From positions 15,332,001 through 15,396,000 of the forward strand of contig BSBN01000187.1 of NCBI GenBank assembly GCA_027924645.1: a DNA stretch of 64,000 bases, in the 5' to 3' direction. The notes below the pieces were generated by a model. It saw only the letters and a program-made list of their open reading frames with translations, was not told the DNA's origin and made no database searches. This document shows positions 21,760 through 31,911 of the stretch, in pieces. Source of the stretch: Cunninghamia lanceolata (lineage: Eukaryota; Streptophyta; Pinopsida; Cupressales; Cupressaceae). Position 1 is the first letter of the stretch; every line of letters begins with the position of its first letter. Position numbers and translations under genes: made by a program.

Positions 21760-24700
21760 TTAACAAAAACACATATGCTTCTGCCCTCTTAAGTATGTTG
21801 GATCACTAGTCCAGATTGTATTTTGTGCCTCTATCAAGGCATCATGCATTGCCTCTAACTTAGGGATGATTATCCCTCTGAGCGCGCCCATTCTATCCAT
21901 TATGTTCTTTTTCTCCTTAACCAGTTCTTTAATTTCATTTATTATAGCAATAGATTGATATTCACGATTCACCAGAGAGGTAGTAAGGGGATCAAAATTC
22001 TGAGATTAGCTTGACAGTTTTCCTTCTTGTTCTTTCACTTTCTTCTCAATGTCCTCTGTCACTTTGGGGCAAGTTAAACAAAATTTGTATATGTCCCCAC
22101 CATCTTTAAGAGCATTTTCAAGGCTCTTTATGCCAATACCTAAGGTTCTTCTATCATTACTAATTAGCCCTTGTACTTCACTAAACCTCTTTTCCAAGAA
22201 CTCCTTCTGGACCTTAGTTTCTGCTGATTTATCTAAGGATTCAAAATGAGTGTTAAAAGAATTGACTAAGTTTTTCAGATTATTGGATGGAGAGGCAGAA
22301 GGATCCTTTTGATAGGTTGGCATAATCTTCTCCAACATCCCAGATGCAATCTCCAACAGCTCACAATCCTCCATGTGAGATTTTAGAAGTTTCTCTTTTT
22401 CTTTGGCCTGAGCAAAAGATGCTATCTTCATTATCTAAATGGGAGATAGAGAGTCAAAGTTTAGAGGCCCTTTAATTAACTCAAGTTCATCTAGCTCCAT
22501 TATTTCTTTGTCCAGGAAAGTTTGTACTGTCTCTGCAGTGTCTCTTGCAGGCTCTACTTGCTTCCTTTTGGGGACATCCAGACTGACTTGCTTATTGATC
22601 TTTGTTTCTTCTACCTATCCTTCCTTTTCTGGAGAAAAGGAATCTAGTGCCTTAGATGGCTCTTCATCATTTTACTTTAATCCTTCGACATCCTTGTCAG
22701 AAAATGTTTCTTCTTTCTATCCTTCTTCTTCTAAAATAGAGAAATCTAATGCCTGAGATGATTCTTCATCATTTTTCTTTAATCCTTCAACATCCATGTT
22801 AGAAGGCTCTTCATCTGTTTCCACTATAATGGGAAGATTAAATCTCTGCAAGACATTTCGGAGGATTTCTTTTGCTTCATTGGCTATTTGTTCAGTCTCA
22901 CCAAGCATGAGTTTGTTCATTCTGGGTTTGCTCTAGAAATCATCTTTACACTCCTTGAAAATCATGTCCATTTGTTTTAGAGTGATAGAGGGGCATAGTT
23001 GCATCATTATTTGCTCCCGGATCTCCAAGTCTTTAGCCTTTGCATTCACTTTTCTTTGTTCCAATACTTCTTCTAGGCTTTTTGGAATTAATGAGATTAT
23101 TTCAATGAATGCTTTGTTATAGATAATCAAATACCTTACAGTAGATTCCTCTAGAATTCTCTTGTTAGAATCATTGTATTCATCATAGAACTCTGTCACT
23201 GACTACAGGTTCCCATCCACAGTAACTGCCTTGATGATGTCATCAATGGAAAGAGTGCACTTTTTAACAAATTTCTTTGCCTTCTCTTCCTCATTTCTGC
23301 TAGCAGAGAACTTCCTGAATGTTCTCTTCTTCTTCAGTTTCTTGATTTCCTCATCTGATTTTGTTTCTTCATCATCCTTATGGCTTGTATATGTCCTTGT
23401 GGCTTTGGTCTTCATCCTCTTTTCTCCTTTTTTGGATGACTTGACTTTTGGTTTGGTAGACTTTGAGATTTTAGAGGCAATAGGAGTAGAGCTCTTGGAG
23501 GATCTAGTCTAAGAGGAGGTTTGCACAGGAACACTTTCTTTCTTTGCTTATTGTCTTTCTTTTTCTGCCTTCTCCATTTTCTCTCTGTTAGCATCTATAG
23601 CCTCCTTTGATATGCCAAATCTTTTGGCAATTTCTTCAACTTCCTTTCTTACTTTTCTCTTCATTTCCAGCTGTCTTAACTCAACATGGATTTTTATGCT
23701 TAGCTCTTCAAAGGTGCCAAACCTTTCTGCTTCAGTGTCCTTAGGATGGCTCAGTAGGTGTTGAATATGAAGCTCCAATATTTTTCCATCGACCTCATAA
23801 CCCATAGGCATTATCCATATAGTTCTTGGCTCAACTGCCTCCATTAGGCATTGATCAGTGTCAACCATGAAGTGGACTATATCTTTGTATTTATCAACTA
23901 CTGTTTGTGGTATTATTTGTCTAGCATGCATCATGCTTTGGAAATTCTTAAAGTAACCCCAGAGGGCTATGTTTTGGGCTTGAGCATCACCAAGTCCATA
24001 CATGTAATCTCTGATATGAATTGCAATGGGTTTATCATTTTTCCAGACCCAACCATTTGATCCAGGCAACTCATTCATATAATAGAAAAACAAACACAGT
24101 ATTAGAATACCATATTTAAAGGAGTTTTTCTTGTCCTTTTTTATCTTCTGCAAGTTCTCCATCAGCTAATTCAGTAGAAGCTCACACATATCATAATCAA
24201 CATCTTCCCTTAACATCTGAATGCAACATAGATTGTTGTACCAGACACAGAATTCTCCGTACTTCAGTGGTAGATTTTGTAACCAATTATCATTGAAGTA
24301 AACTTGACATCCGGATCCGTGATGTCATCTATAGTCATTTCTCTTTTGTCAAATTTTGATCTGATGGCTTCAATTACAATTTGATTCTTCACAGATTTAA
24401 GTGTGGGTACCCCACTAGATGAATACAGTCCAGTCACTGCCCTGATGGCATCTTTAGTTATCTTGAATGGCCTCATTAGCCACATAAAATTATCATGCAT
24501 CCTACTTAGAACATACTGGACCCAATCGTCTTCTGCAAAACATGGAAAATGTAGGCAATGTCCGAAGTGTTTGTCCTAGAGGGTCTTGAATTCAAATTTG
24601 AGTTAAAAATTCTCATCTATTAATTGTCTGTGATAAATGTCGATCAACTTTGAGTCTCCAAAATCTTCAATGTTTGCATGGATATAAACCCCAACATCTT

Positions 24701-24830
24701 CTACATGCAAGACTCCATGCGGAATACTAGAAAACACACCCAAGGGATCAACTTCTAGAGATTTCTAAGGGTGTTTCTTGAATTTTGGTCTCAGCCTGTC
24801 AAAAATATTGACAACCATTGGAGTAGCCAT
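21760..24830 (-). pseudogene. Long unrecognised open frame (about 1,020 codons) of the Sirevirus-like element
   Basis: Start taken at the ATG 24828-24830 (MATPMVVNIFDRL). The frame runs to about 24290, shifts once, then stays in one frame to 21760 with a handful of stops (one is CAA to TAA at 23545-23547). The N-terminal half contains globular-looking sequence (AEDDWVQYVLSRMHDNFMWL; GWVWKNDKPIAIHIRDYM; EPRTIWIMPMGYEVDG). From about codon 350 it becomes strongly charged with coiled-coil character (KRKVRKEVEEIAKRFGISKE; KRTFRKFSASRNEEEKAKKF; KSLEEVLEQRKVNAKAKDLE). A short duplicated acidic segment (DVEGLKKNDEE) occurs twice near 22700-22790. No catalytic motif, zinc finger or clear membrane segment was seen. 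The position between gag and the 3' LTR is where Sireviruses may carry an env-like frame. Whether it is that or a captured host gene is open. Confidence 0.6.
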
Positions 24831-25470
24831 TTTTGCAAGAGATCCGGAGATAGTTTTCAAAACGGAAGTACCTTTTCACGCTTTAGGGTTTGAAGTAGAG
24901 GTCGGAGCGATTCTCTAGTTGAATTTGATCTTCAGTTGAACTTGAGTGAACTGTAGGATCTTCTCTCAGAGCTCTTCCTTTCTTCTTCTTGAGTACAAGT
25001 GTGTAGATAATGAGTGAAATAACCCTTTTATCCTTGCGTAAACCCTAATTCCTTTTGTAATAAATGCACAAGTTTTTAAGTCATCTAGTTACCCTACTTC
25101 TCAAATGAGCTTTTCTTGGATTGTCTTGCGGATCTTCAAATCATTGTCTATGAGGATTGAAAAGACATCTTCACCTTTTTAAAAAATGCCATAGGTCCAC
25201 AGATTAAAACATTTTAATTCTGGATCATACCGGATCTGTCTTTGAAATTCTGATTTACCAAATAGCTACCGATACATGATCTCCTCATAACTTGCTCAAA
25301 TCTACATGCGGATTTGTCAAATTTAGACTGGATGACCTTCAAGTGAGTCTTCTCAAACCCTTTAAACTGCAACCTCTTATTTTGACTCAAAGTGCTGAAT
25401 TCAGGCACTCACTGGTTGGTTGGGGGAAAGGGATCTTCTCTATAGCTCCCCCTGAGCCAGAGCTTACTTT
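24831..25470 (-). promoter_or_regulatory. Noncoding gap with promoter-like and leader-like features upstream of the long frame
   Basis: Stops occur in all minus-strand frames. A TATA-like GGATAAAAGGG (minus strand, 25023-25033) is preceded by ATTAGGGTTTACG, a telo-box-like motif common in plant promoters. It is followed by a GA-rich leader (AAGAAGAAGAAAGGAAGAG) and then the ATG about 193 bp downstream. This would suit a separate transcript for the long frame. It is only a reading of motifs. Confidence 0.35.
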
Positions 25471-26690
25471 TTAGTTTCTGGAAGGAATATCAGCACCCGA
25501 TTCTGGTGCGGATCCATGCCCAATATTCATTGTACTCCTTTTTACCCAAATCTTGCTCATCTCATTTTGAACTTCATCCGCATTTACTTTACCTTTGCCT
25601 TTATCTTGTTTCTGATCATGTTCCACCAGACCTTTTCTATCTCGATTTCTGCTTCTGCAAAATTTGGCAAAATGACCAGATCTGTTGCAATTGTAACACA
25701 TAACATTTCTTTTCTTATTTGAATGATATCCTCTTGATCTGCACTCATTAGCCATATGTCCAATTCTATTGCATACAAAGCATTTACCATTGAAAGAATT
25801 GTTCATTTGCATATTTCTGCATTCATGAGATTTGTGACCATACCTTTTACAACTGAAACATTGACTGGAGAAGGATGGATTGATTTGATTCATTATGTTT
25901 CTGCACTAGATTTCTTTATGACCGAACTTGTTGCAATTGAAGCAGTATCCATTAAAGGATGGATATCTTTGAGCGTTTGGTTATCTTACCATAGATTTTC
26001 TAGGCCTATTTATTTGATTTCCTGATCCAAAGTTCTTCTGACTAGATCCAGAGCTTTCACCTTTCTCATATCCCAAGCCACGCTTATCATCTACCCTCTT
26101 TTGACTTTCAAGAAGAACTTCAAGTTGGGTTGAGCTTATCTTAAATTTTTCTTTGTATTCATTTGCAGTTTGAAGATCTTGTTTAAGAGTGTTTATCTAA
26201 TTCTCAAGTTGTTCTTCATTGTCTCTAGCTTCTTCAAGATCAAATTCAAGATGTCTGATTATTCTGTTCATTTTGTGGTAGTCCTCTATTTTCTCCTTGA
26301 GGGATTGTTTTAGATTATCTTCAATCTTTCTCTTTTCTTCAATTTCTTGAGTGAATCTCATAACCCCTGATTCCATTTCATGCCTTATCATAATGACTTC
26401 TTTCGACAGCTTCTCACATAGCTTATTCTCATTCAGATCTTCATCAGTATTATTGACTTCACTCTGATTGGCTAATTTCTAGAGTAGTTCCTTTCTCTTT
26501 TTCACAGAAATACTAAGTTTTTCTTTTAGGTCATTTATGAAATCATCAGCTTGTTTAAGTCTTTCTCTCTAATTATTGACTTCAGAGTGAGATTGTTCAA
26601 GATCATCTAGGGCAGACTGAAGTTGTTCCTTCATACCATATGCATCCATTGAGATTCCCAGATCTTCCTCAAGTTGTTAGGCTTTGTTCA
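25471..26690 (-). pseudogene. Gag C-terminal part: coiled coil and four CCHC zinc knuckles
   Basis: The frame begins almost at the primer site, so the usual capsid (UBN2-type) half of copia gag is missing. Residues from MDAYGMKEQLQSALDDLEQ (ATG at 26649) through IIRHLEFDLEEARDNEEQLE form a long heptad-rich coiled coil. Then comes GLGYEKGESS, a Sirevirus gag hallmark, and four knuckles: CFNCNKFGHKEI-stop-C, CFSCKRYGHKSHEC, CFVCNRIGHMANEC, CYNCNRSGHFAKFC. A Lys-rich tail ends at 25471. One frame serves throughout, with about six stops, several explained by C-to-T changes. It would bind RNA but could not build a capsid alone. Confidence 0.8.
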
Positions 26691-26699
26691 GAGGACCTT

Positions 26700-26714
26700 A
26701 GCTCTAATAACAAT
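26700..26714 (-). promoter_or_regulatory. Primer binding site of the Sirevirus-like element
   Basis: Directly inside the 5' LTR the minus strand reads TTGTTATTAGAGC, two changes from the tRNA-iMet-complementary TGGTATCAGAGC used by copia elements. Confidence 0.75.
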
Positions 26715-27835
26715 TGTTGGAAACAATGCAGATAATTGAGAGGGGGGTGAATCGGTTATCTTATAACTTTTCTATTTTTCTTTTCTTTTCTTAACTTATC
26801 ATCAAAGCAAGGAAATCATAAGAGCTAAAAAAGAAATTGCAAAATAACACAAGGATTTTTATGTGGAAACCCTGTTAAGGGAAAAACCACGGGGTGACTA
26901 ACCCAAGATTGTATTCTCTGTTAAAAGAATAAAGAGTACAAATTTGGCACTTGCCAATTAGGGCTCACTGCCCGAGCACACTGCTCACAAAAGGCTCCAT
27001 GCCTACAAGAGACTTATAGTTTACAAATGCTTATAGATGATACCAAGGTGTTTGAATTGATGAACAACATCTATGCATGCAGGATTTTAGTTCTGGTTAG
27101 GTACAGTATACTAATCTGACACATTTCATTCTTCCTCTACTCAATATTACTTTCATGTTACATTATGGGCTTGAATTACTGCCTTCGCTCTTGTCTCTGC
27201 TTTTCTTCGCACTTCACCATACATACTATCACTTTCACACACTTACAAGCTTGAATCCATCAGGTATATATATCCACAACAAGGATTTCCAACAACTTCT
27301 TAGTCGGCAACAAGAACACCTGAGGTATTTGCAAGCTATTGGTCTGTCAGCTGAATCCATGCTTGATTAGTGATGTGCATAAAAAACTTAGACATAGAAG
27401 TCATTAATCATGTTGGCGAACAATGTATAATATCACAGATTTCTTGATCAGTACCTTTTACACATCCAGATTGAAGTCTGATACTCTGCCGGTCAATTCT
27501 TCCTTTGTTTGCTCTGCCTGACTAGAACCCAACACTCAGATGCTCATATCTTTTTCTTTCTTTATCACTGGAGGCTAAATCTCTGGAATACGATAGTCAT
27601 GATACCCCTCTTGACTTGTCCAAGTCCACAACTTACTGAGTTACACCATCTGAGAGATCCGGACCTGATTGTCAAACTTTGTTACATACTCTGTTCTCTG
27701 TTCTTGTTCATTGGACCAAAACAATCTTCAATCTGACTTCTAGTATAGGCATATTATGTACTGTGGATGTGTGGGATAGACTTTTTTTTCATCAATGACA
27801 ACACTTATGAAACCACACAATGTCTCTTCCCAACA
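26715..27835 (-). repeat. 5' LTR of the Sirevirus-like element
   Basis: Plus-strand text TGTTGGAAACAATGC to CTCTTCCCAACA, aligned end to end with the 3' LTR with scattered transitions and small indels. A TATATATA at 27264-27272 would direct minus-strand transcription through the element. Confidence 0.9.
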
Positions 27836-27840
27836 ACTTT
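27836..27840. repeat. Target-site duplication of the Sirevirus-like element, right
   Basis: ACTTT, matching 20343-20347. Confidence 0.85.
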
Positions 27841-28775
27841 TATAAAGGAAACGACCAACTTGATCCCATTTTTAAACTTGAATCACTAAAAAGTGACATA
27901 TATGTTTTGAATTTTGAAATGGTGTAAACTAATAAAATATTTAATTTTTAGTATATTTTATGTTTGTATTTTTTAAAAAAATTAAAAAATTATTTGAATA
28001 TAATTTTTAATAAATTGACACTATAATTTAGTTCCTGATAAAATGCTAAAAAATGAAGTTACATGAGATGTCAATCTTTATATAGTAAATTTTTTTTTCT
28101 TCAATTTTTTTGTGTATATTTATAACTTGAAACTTTAGTGCATGGATATATTTTTTTTCCAATTTTTATAAATATATATTTTTAAATAAATAATAAAATG
28201 TGTGTGTATTAAAATGTAGTTGTTTTCATTCGACGTCAACTTTCATATTAACTATTTATCTAAAATAGAAAAAAAATTATACCATCTTGATATAGATTCT
28301 TTTATCTAGTGCATCATATTTTTTTCAATTTTTTTTAATAAGTTTTACTATTTTTCTTTGGCATGGTAATCGACCTAATATTTTGTGCTGATAACCTACT
28401 TTTAGTAAAAATAAAAATGAAAATATAAATAATAATTAAACTATTAAAATATATATAGTTTTGAAAACTAAACTTATAGATCTACAAAAGGGTATTTTTA
28501 TATTTTAAAAAAATGTTATTTACATAAGTAGAAGTTGTTGAAATATCAAGTTTTTCAAATAATTTTATTTTTTTGGTAAATTGGCCTCATAGTGGTGCTA
28601 CATATGCATTTAGCCAACAATTTTAGTTGGAAAAGTTGTGGATATATCTAACTTAGCTAGAATGAATGTTACAAGATCATATGTTTGACCAAAATTGATT
28701 TTTAGTTAGAAATACTTAAATTCACTTGTGCTGATAAGTTGGCTGAAAGTGTGACAAAACTTTGTGCTTTTACCC

Positions 28776-29130
28776 TAAAGCTAAAAGCTTAACCTTTGCC
28801 AACATCCCTCATGTCTGTGCCAAAATGGGAGCTTTTGAATAGGGTATAGACATCCCTTGCTACGATTGCAAGTGATCTAGTATACATGCATGTCAAGTGT
28901 GGAAAACAAAAATAGTGCACGTGAACTATTTGACCGAATACCCAAAAGAGATGTCAATTCAGGAAATGCAAGGTTGCGAGTTCTTCACAAAAATGAATTT
29001 TGTCTAAAAGGCTTTTGAAAATTTCAAGCAAATGAAATCAACAGAGGTAAAGTTAAATTCTACAACCTTTATAGCATCTTCCCTGCCTGTTCTAGTCGTG
29101 GCTCTTGAATCTCAAGTTGTGTCGAGGAAA
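28776..29130 (+). pseudogene. PPR repeat array, continuation after the inverted-repeat element
   Basis: Resumes with SLTFANIPHVCAKMGAFE, the unit expected after the left part ends at 20317. It then gives pieces such as KAFENFKQMKSTEVKLNSTTF with stops and frameshifts. This is the same PPR family as 19264-20317. The continuation supports simple insertion of the intervening element into one array. Confidence 0.75.
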
Positions 29131-29199
29131 ATCCTACATCAATCGCATTTAAATAGTCCACAAGCTACTCTTGATGTTGTTATCACAAACATTATCAAA

Positions 29200-30329
29200 T
29201 TGGTACTAGGATTTTATACCTTTATTAGAATTTTTTGTATTCCTTGTATCCATGATACAATGAGGTATATATATTGGACAATTAAGCCATCAGTCTTGAT
29301 CACTATACTCCTAAGATGATCATAACATAACATCAATTTGAACACACTCTCAAAGTCGAATTGCCAATACCAATGACAATGGCAGATGGCAGCTTCTAAA
29401 TAAGGTATGGATAGGGGATCAAATCCTTCACAGGACTTCTGCACATATTCTCTTCTAAATGATTTCAAATAAATAAAACTTATGTATAAACTTCCCTCTT
29501 GAATGTTTGAACAAATTTAAAACAAAGCCTTATGCTCAATTCTCTCTTGAATAATTTCAAATTTTAATAATTTCCTAAAACAGAACCCTGTGCACAATTT
29601 TTTCTTTCTGGAATGATTTCAAATTTTAATTAATTTTCTAAAACAAAATCTCTTGAATGATTTCAAATTGTAATGATTAGAATGAGTTCAAAATAGAACT
29701 GAAAAAGAAAAACTAAAATTTCAAAAGACAAGAGCAAAACTATGAAAAAAGGAGGAGGGCTCTTATAGGTTGCTTTGGCTCTAGCAATCTAGACCAGAGC
29801 CAAGTGTGTCTTCCCTCACCTTTCAATGGCTATTTCTAGAAAAGTTCAAACCTTTTCTGGAACATCATTTTCCACGCACATGGTGGAAAAATTTAGAAGT
29901 CATTGGAGTCAAGTCTAGGCACATGGTGAAAGATTGGGTCAAGTCTATTCAATTAATGCCTCTTTTCCAATTTTCCAAATTTTTATTAATGTATGTGGAA
30001 ACCTCCAATACCCTCAATAAATTCAAGAGGAAAAAATCTAATTTTTTTAATAAATGTGATCTTTGAGTCTTGACTTGAGAATGAGGGGAAGTGAACCTCA
30101 TTTAGTCCTCTTTCTAGAAGTGTACCCTTATTTAGAATATGGGATAAAAAAAATCATCTATTATTATCAACAAAATTTTTATCATTTTGTTTTTGAATGA
30201 GACTATATATTTTAATAGATTTTATGTGCATTTTAAACATTTGAAAATTCATAAAATTAGACATTCAAAGTAAAAATTAATTATGCATCAAATTCAAAAC
30301 TCAAAACATTATAAACGTGGGTTGTGACA
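29200..30329 (-). mobile_element. LTR-like segment starting TGTCACAACCCACG (minus strand)
   Basis: At 30329 the minus strand changes from AACGAGGGAGAA, a polypurine-type tract, to TGTCACAACCCACGTT, a typical LTR start. Downstream (minus) are direct repeats of CTTGAATGATTTCAAAT-type text at 29490-29680 and a TATA candidate (CCTATAAGAGCCC, about 29762-29768). No partner LTR and no clear left end were found, so the extent is approximate. Confidence 0.4.
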
Positions 30330-30546
30330 TTCTCCCTCGTTACGATCTTTGTCAAAGCACCCGCTAGACCCCATCCAATAACATTCAAAAAACCTAAAGT
30401 ATCACTACCTATACCCCAACTGAGAATCACCATCAATTTCAACTACCCTAGATTCTTTTACATCAACCTACTCACTATCATCTAATTTATCCCCAAAACT
30501 TTCACTATCAAGCATACTAAAAAAATCATTCATAACAAAATTAGTT
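30330..30546 (-). other. Unassigned tract between copia protease and the LTR-like segment
   Basis: It reads as a partly open, acidic minus-strand frame (MNDFFSMLDSESFGDKLDDSE) ending in the polypurine-type tract. It is not recognisable copia sequence, so copia pol breaks off at its right end. It may be the 3' coding end of the element whose LTR starts at 30329. Confidence 0.3.
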
Positions 30547-31850
30547 TCAACATCTAATTGATCCAAAAAATGTTTTTTGGGCAGTCCATATTTCACACAA
30601 TGACAAATCTGAAGTAGGATGAACAACTCCCACTTCAGCATGACTCTCTATTACATACAAGGTGCCCAATTTGCTGCCCCTTGCAATTACCAAGGCCTCC
30701 TTTTTAACTTTGCATCTATTTGATTCAAAACTAATTTCACAACCTTGAGAACCCAATTGTCTAGCCAAGATTACATTTTGTTTGAGTTGGGGAACATATC
30801 TAACATCACTAACAACCAAGTATATCCATTTTTGTTTTAATGAAATATCCCCTTTTCAAACAGCATCACAAGATTCATTGTTACCAAGAGAAACCTTACC
30901 AAAGTCACCAATTTGTAGATTTTTGAAATACTCCTTGCATAGAGTGACATGAAATGATGAACTGCATCAAGCACCCAACCATTACTTGGAATTTCTTCTT
31001 TGGTTAAAATAAGACCACCTGCATCTTCTTGGTATGTTGTGTTGGCTTCGTTATTGCTCACCTTTTCTAGTGCCTTTTTGTAGTTCTAACAGTTCTTTTT
31101 TATGTGACCTTGCTTGCCACAAAACCAACATTCTCCATTTCTACCTTTATCTTGACCCCTTCCTCTATTGTCAATACTTACAGCAGTCAAGACATCACTA
31201 GTTGTTCTGTTTTGCCTTCTTCTCATATCTTCATTGAGAAGTGTGGCTACTACATCATCATACCTCAACATTGTTTCTTTGTTCTTATCCTCCCCTTCTA
31301 CGGATCTACTTTTTCTAGATACTAAATTGCTTATGGTCATTATCACACTATCCCAGCAATGAGGAAGAGAGCACAAAAGCAACATGGCTCTCATTTCTTC
31401 TTCAAAGTTTGTTTACATCCACAGAAATTAATTGACTGATAACAAGCTTAAATTCATTTAAATGGTTCGATATGCTGTTACCTTCTTTCATCTTGAGATT
31501 TACTAGTTTCTTCAACAAGAAAACTTGATTCATTACGGAAGCCCTTTCATACATATCGTGCACAACTTTTTCCCAAATCTGTTTAGCTGTTGTCTCTATG
31601 GCAACATTGAAGAGGACATTGCTGGACAATGATAAAATAATAGTTACAGCTACCTTTTGGTTTAAGACATCCCAGTCTTCATCTGATATCTTCTCCAGCT
31701 TCTTGGACTTCCCTTGCAGCACAATGACAAGATCCTTTTGAATCAGCAAAGCACGAATCTAAAGCTTCCACAGACCAAAGTTCTGTCCTGAAAATGTTTC
31801 AATCTTCCATTTATCTTTTGTCCATTCTTCTGGAAATTCTTCACTGGTTT
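30547..31850 (-). pseudogene. Copia gag and partial protease, broken
   Basis: Gag begins near KWKIETFSGQNFGLWKL (about 31820) and follows the copia UBN2 pattern through IWEKVVHDMYERA and LNEFKLVISQL. The CCHC knuckle CWFCGKQGHIKKNC lies near 31090-31130. The protease region shows WVLDAVHHFMS, where the catalytic DSG triad is destroyed, and DVRYVPQLKQNVILARQLGSQGC further on. It ends near LYVIES, where the integrase zinc domain should follow. Two frameshifts and several stops are present. The polyprotein would package and process element RNA; this copy is dead. Confidence 0.85.
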
Positions 31851-31896
31851 CCAACCAGGTTCACCACTAAGCTGCTTCACTGAGCTTCTTCACCAA

Positions 31897-31911
31897 AGCT
31901 CTAATACCAAT
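31897..31911 (-). promoter_or_regulatory. Primer binding site of the copia element
   Basis: The minus strand reads TTGGTATTAGAGCT directly inside the 5' LTR, one change from TGGTATCAGAGC (tRNA-iMet complement). Confidence 0.85.

Larger units (their letters stand above)
20348..27835 (-). mobile_element. Complete Sirevirus-like non-autonomous LTR retrotransposon
   Basis: Two LTRs (1113 and 1121 bp) of clear mutual similarity, TG...CA ends, and a perfect 5-bp duplication. On the minus strand the order is 5' LTR, primer site, coiled-coil plus four zinc knuckles (C-terminal gag), a noncoding gap, an open frame of about 1,020 codons, several polypurine tracts, 3' LTR. Protease, integrase, reverse transcriptase and RNase H are absent, so it would have needed a partner element to move. 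The tandem polypurine tracts and the LGYEKGESS motif before the knuckles point to the Sirevirus branch of copia. By eye the LTRs differ at several percent of sites, so the insertion is not recent. Confidence 0.85.
20318..28775. mobile_element. Small terminal-inverted-repeat element (about 0.96 kb) in the PPR array, split by an LTR element
   Basis: The left end (20318-20347, GGGTAAAAGCACAAAG then TGTCACACTTT) is the reverse complement of the right end (28746-28775) over 30 bp with two mismatches. A shared CCAACTT follows on both sides once the LTR element is removed. Without the 7.49-kb insertion the element is about 965 bp, AT-rich and non-coding. PPR coding sequence resumes directly outside both ends. 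Flanks TAA (right) and AAA (left) could be a decayed 3-bp duplication as in PIF/Harbinger elements, but the superfamily is not settled. Confidence 0.7.

Noticed and set aside
22439..22756. Ser-rich plus-strand frame
   Set aside because: Antisense shadow of the acidic/charged part of the long Sirevirus-like frame.
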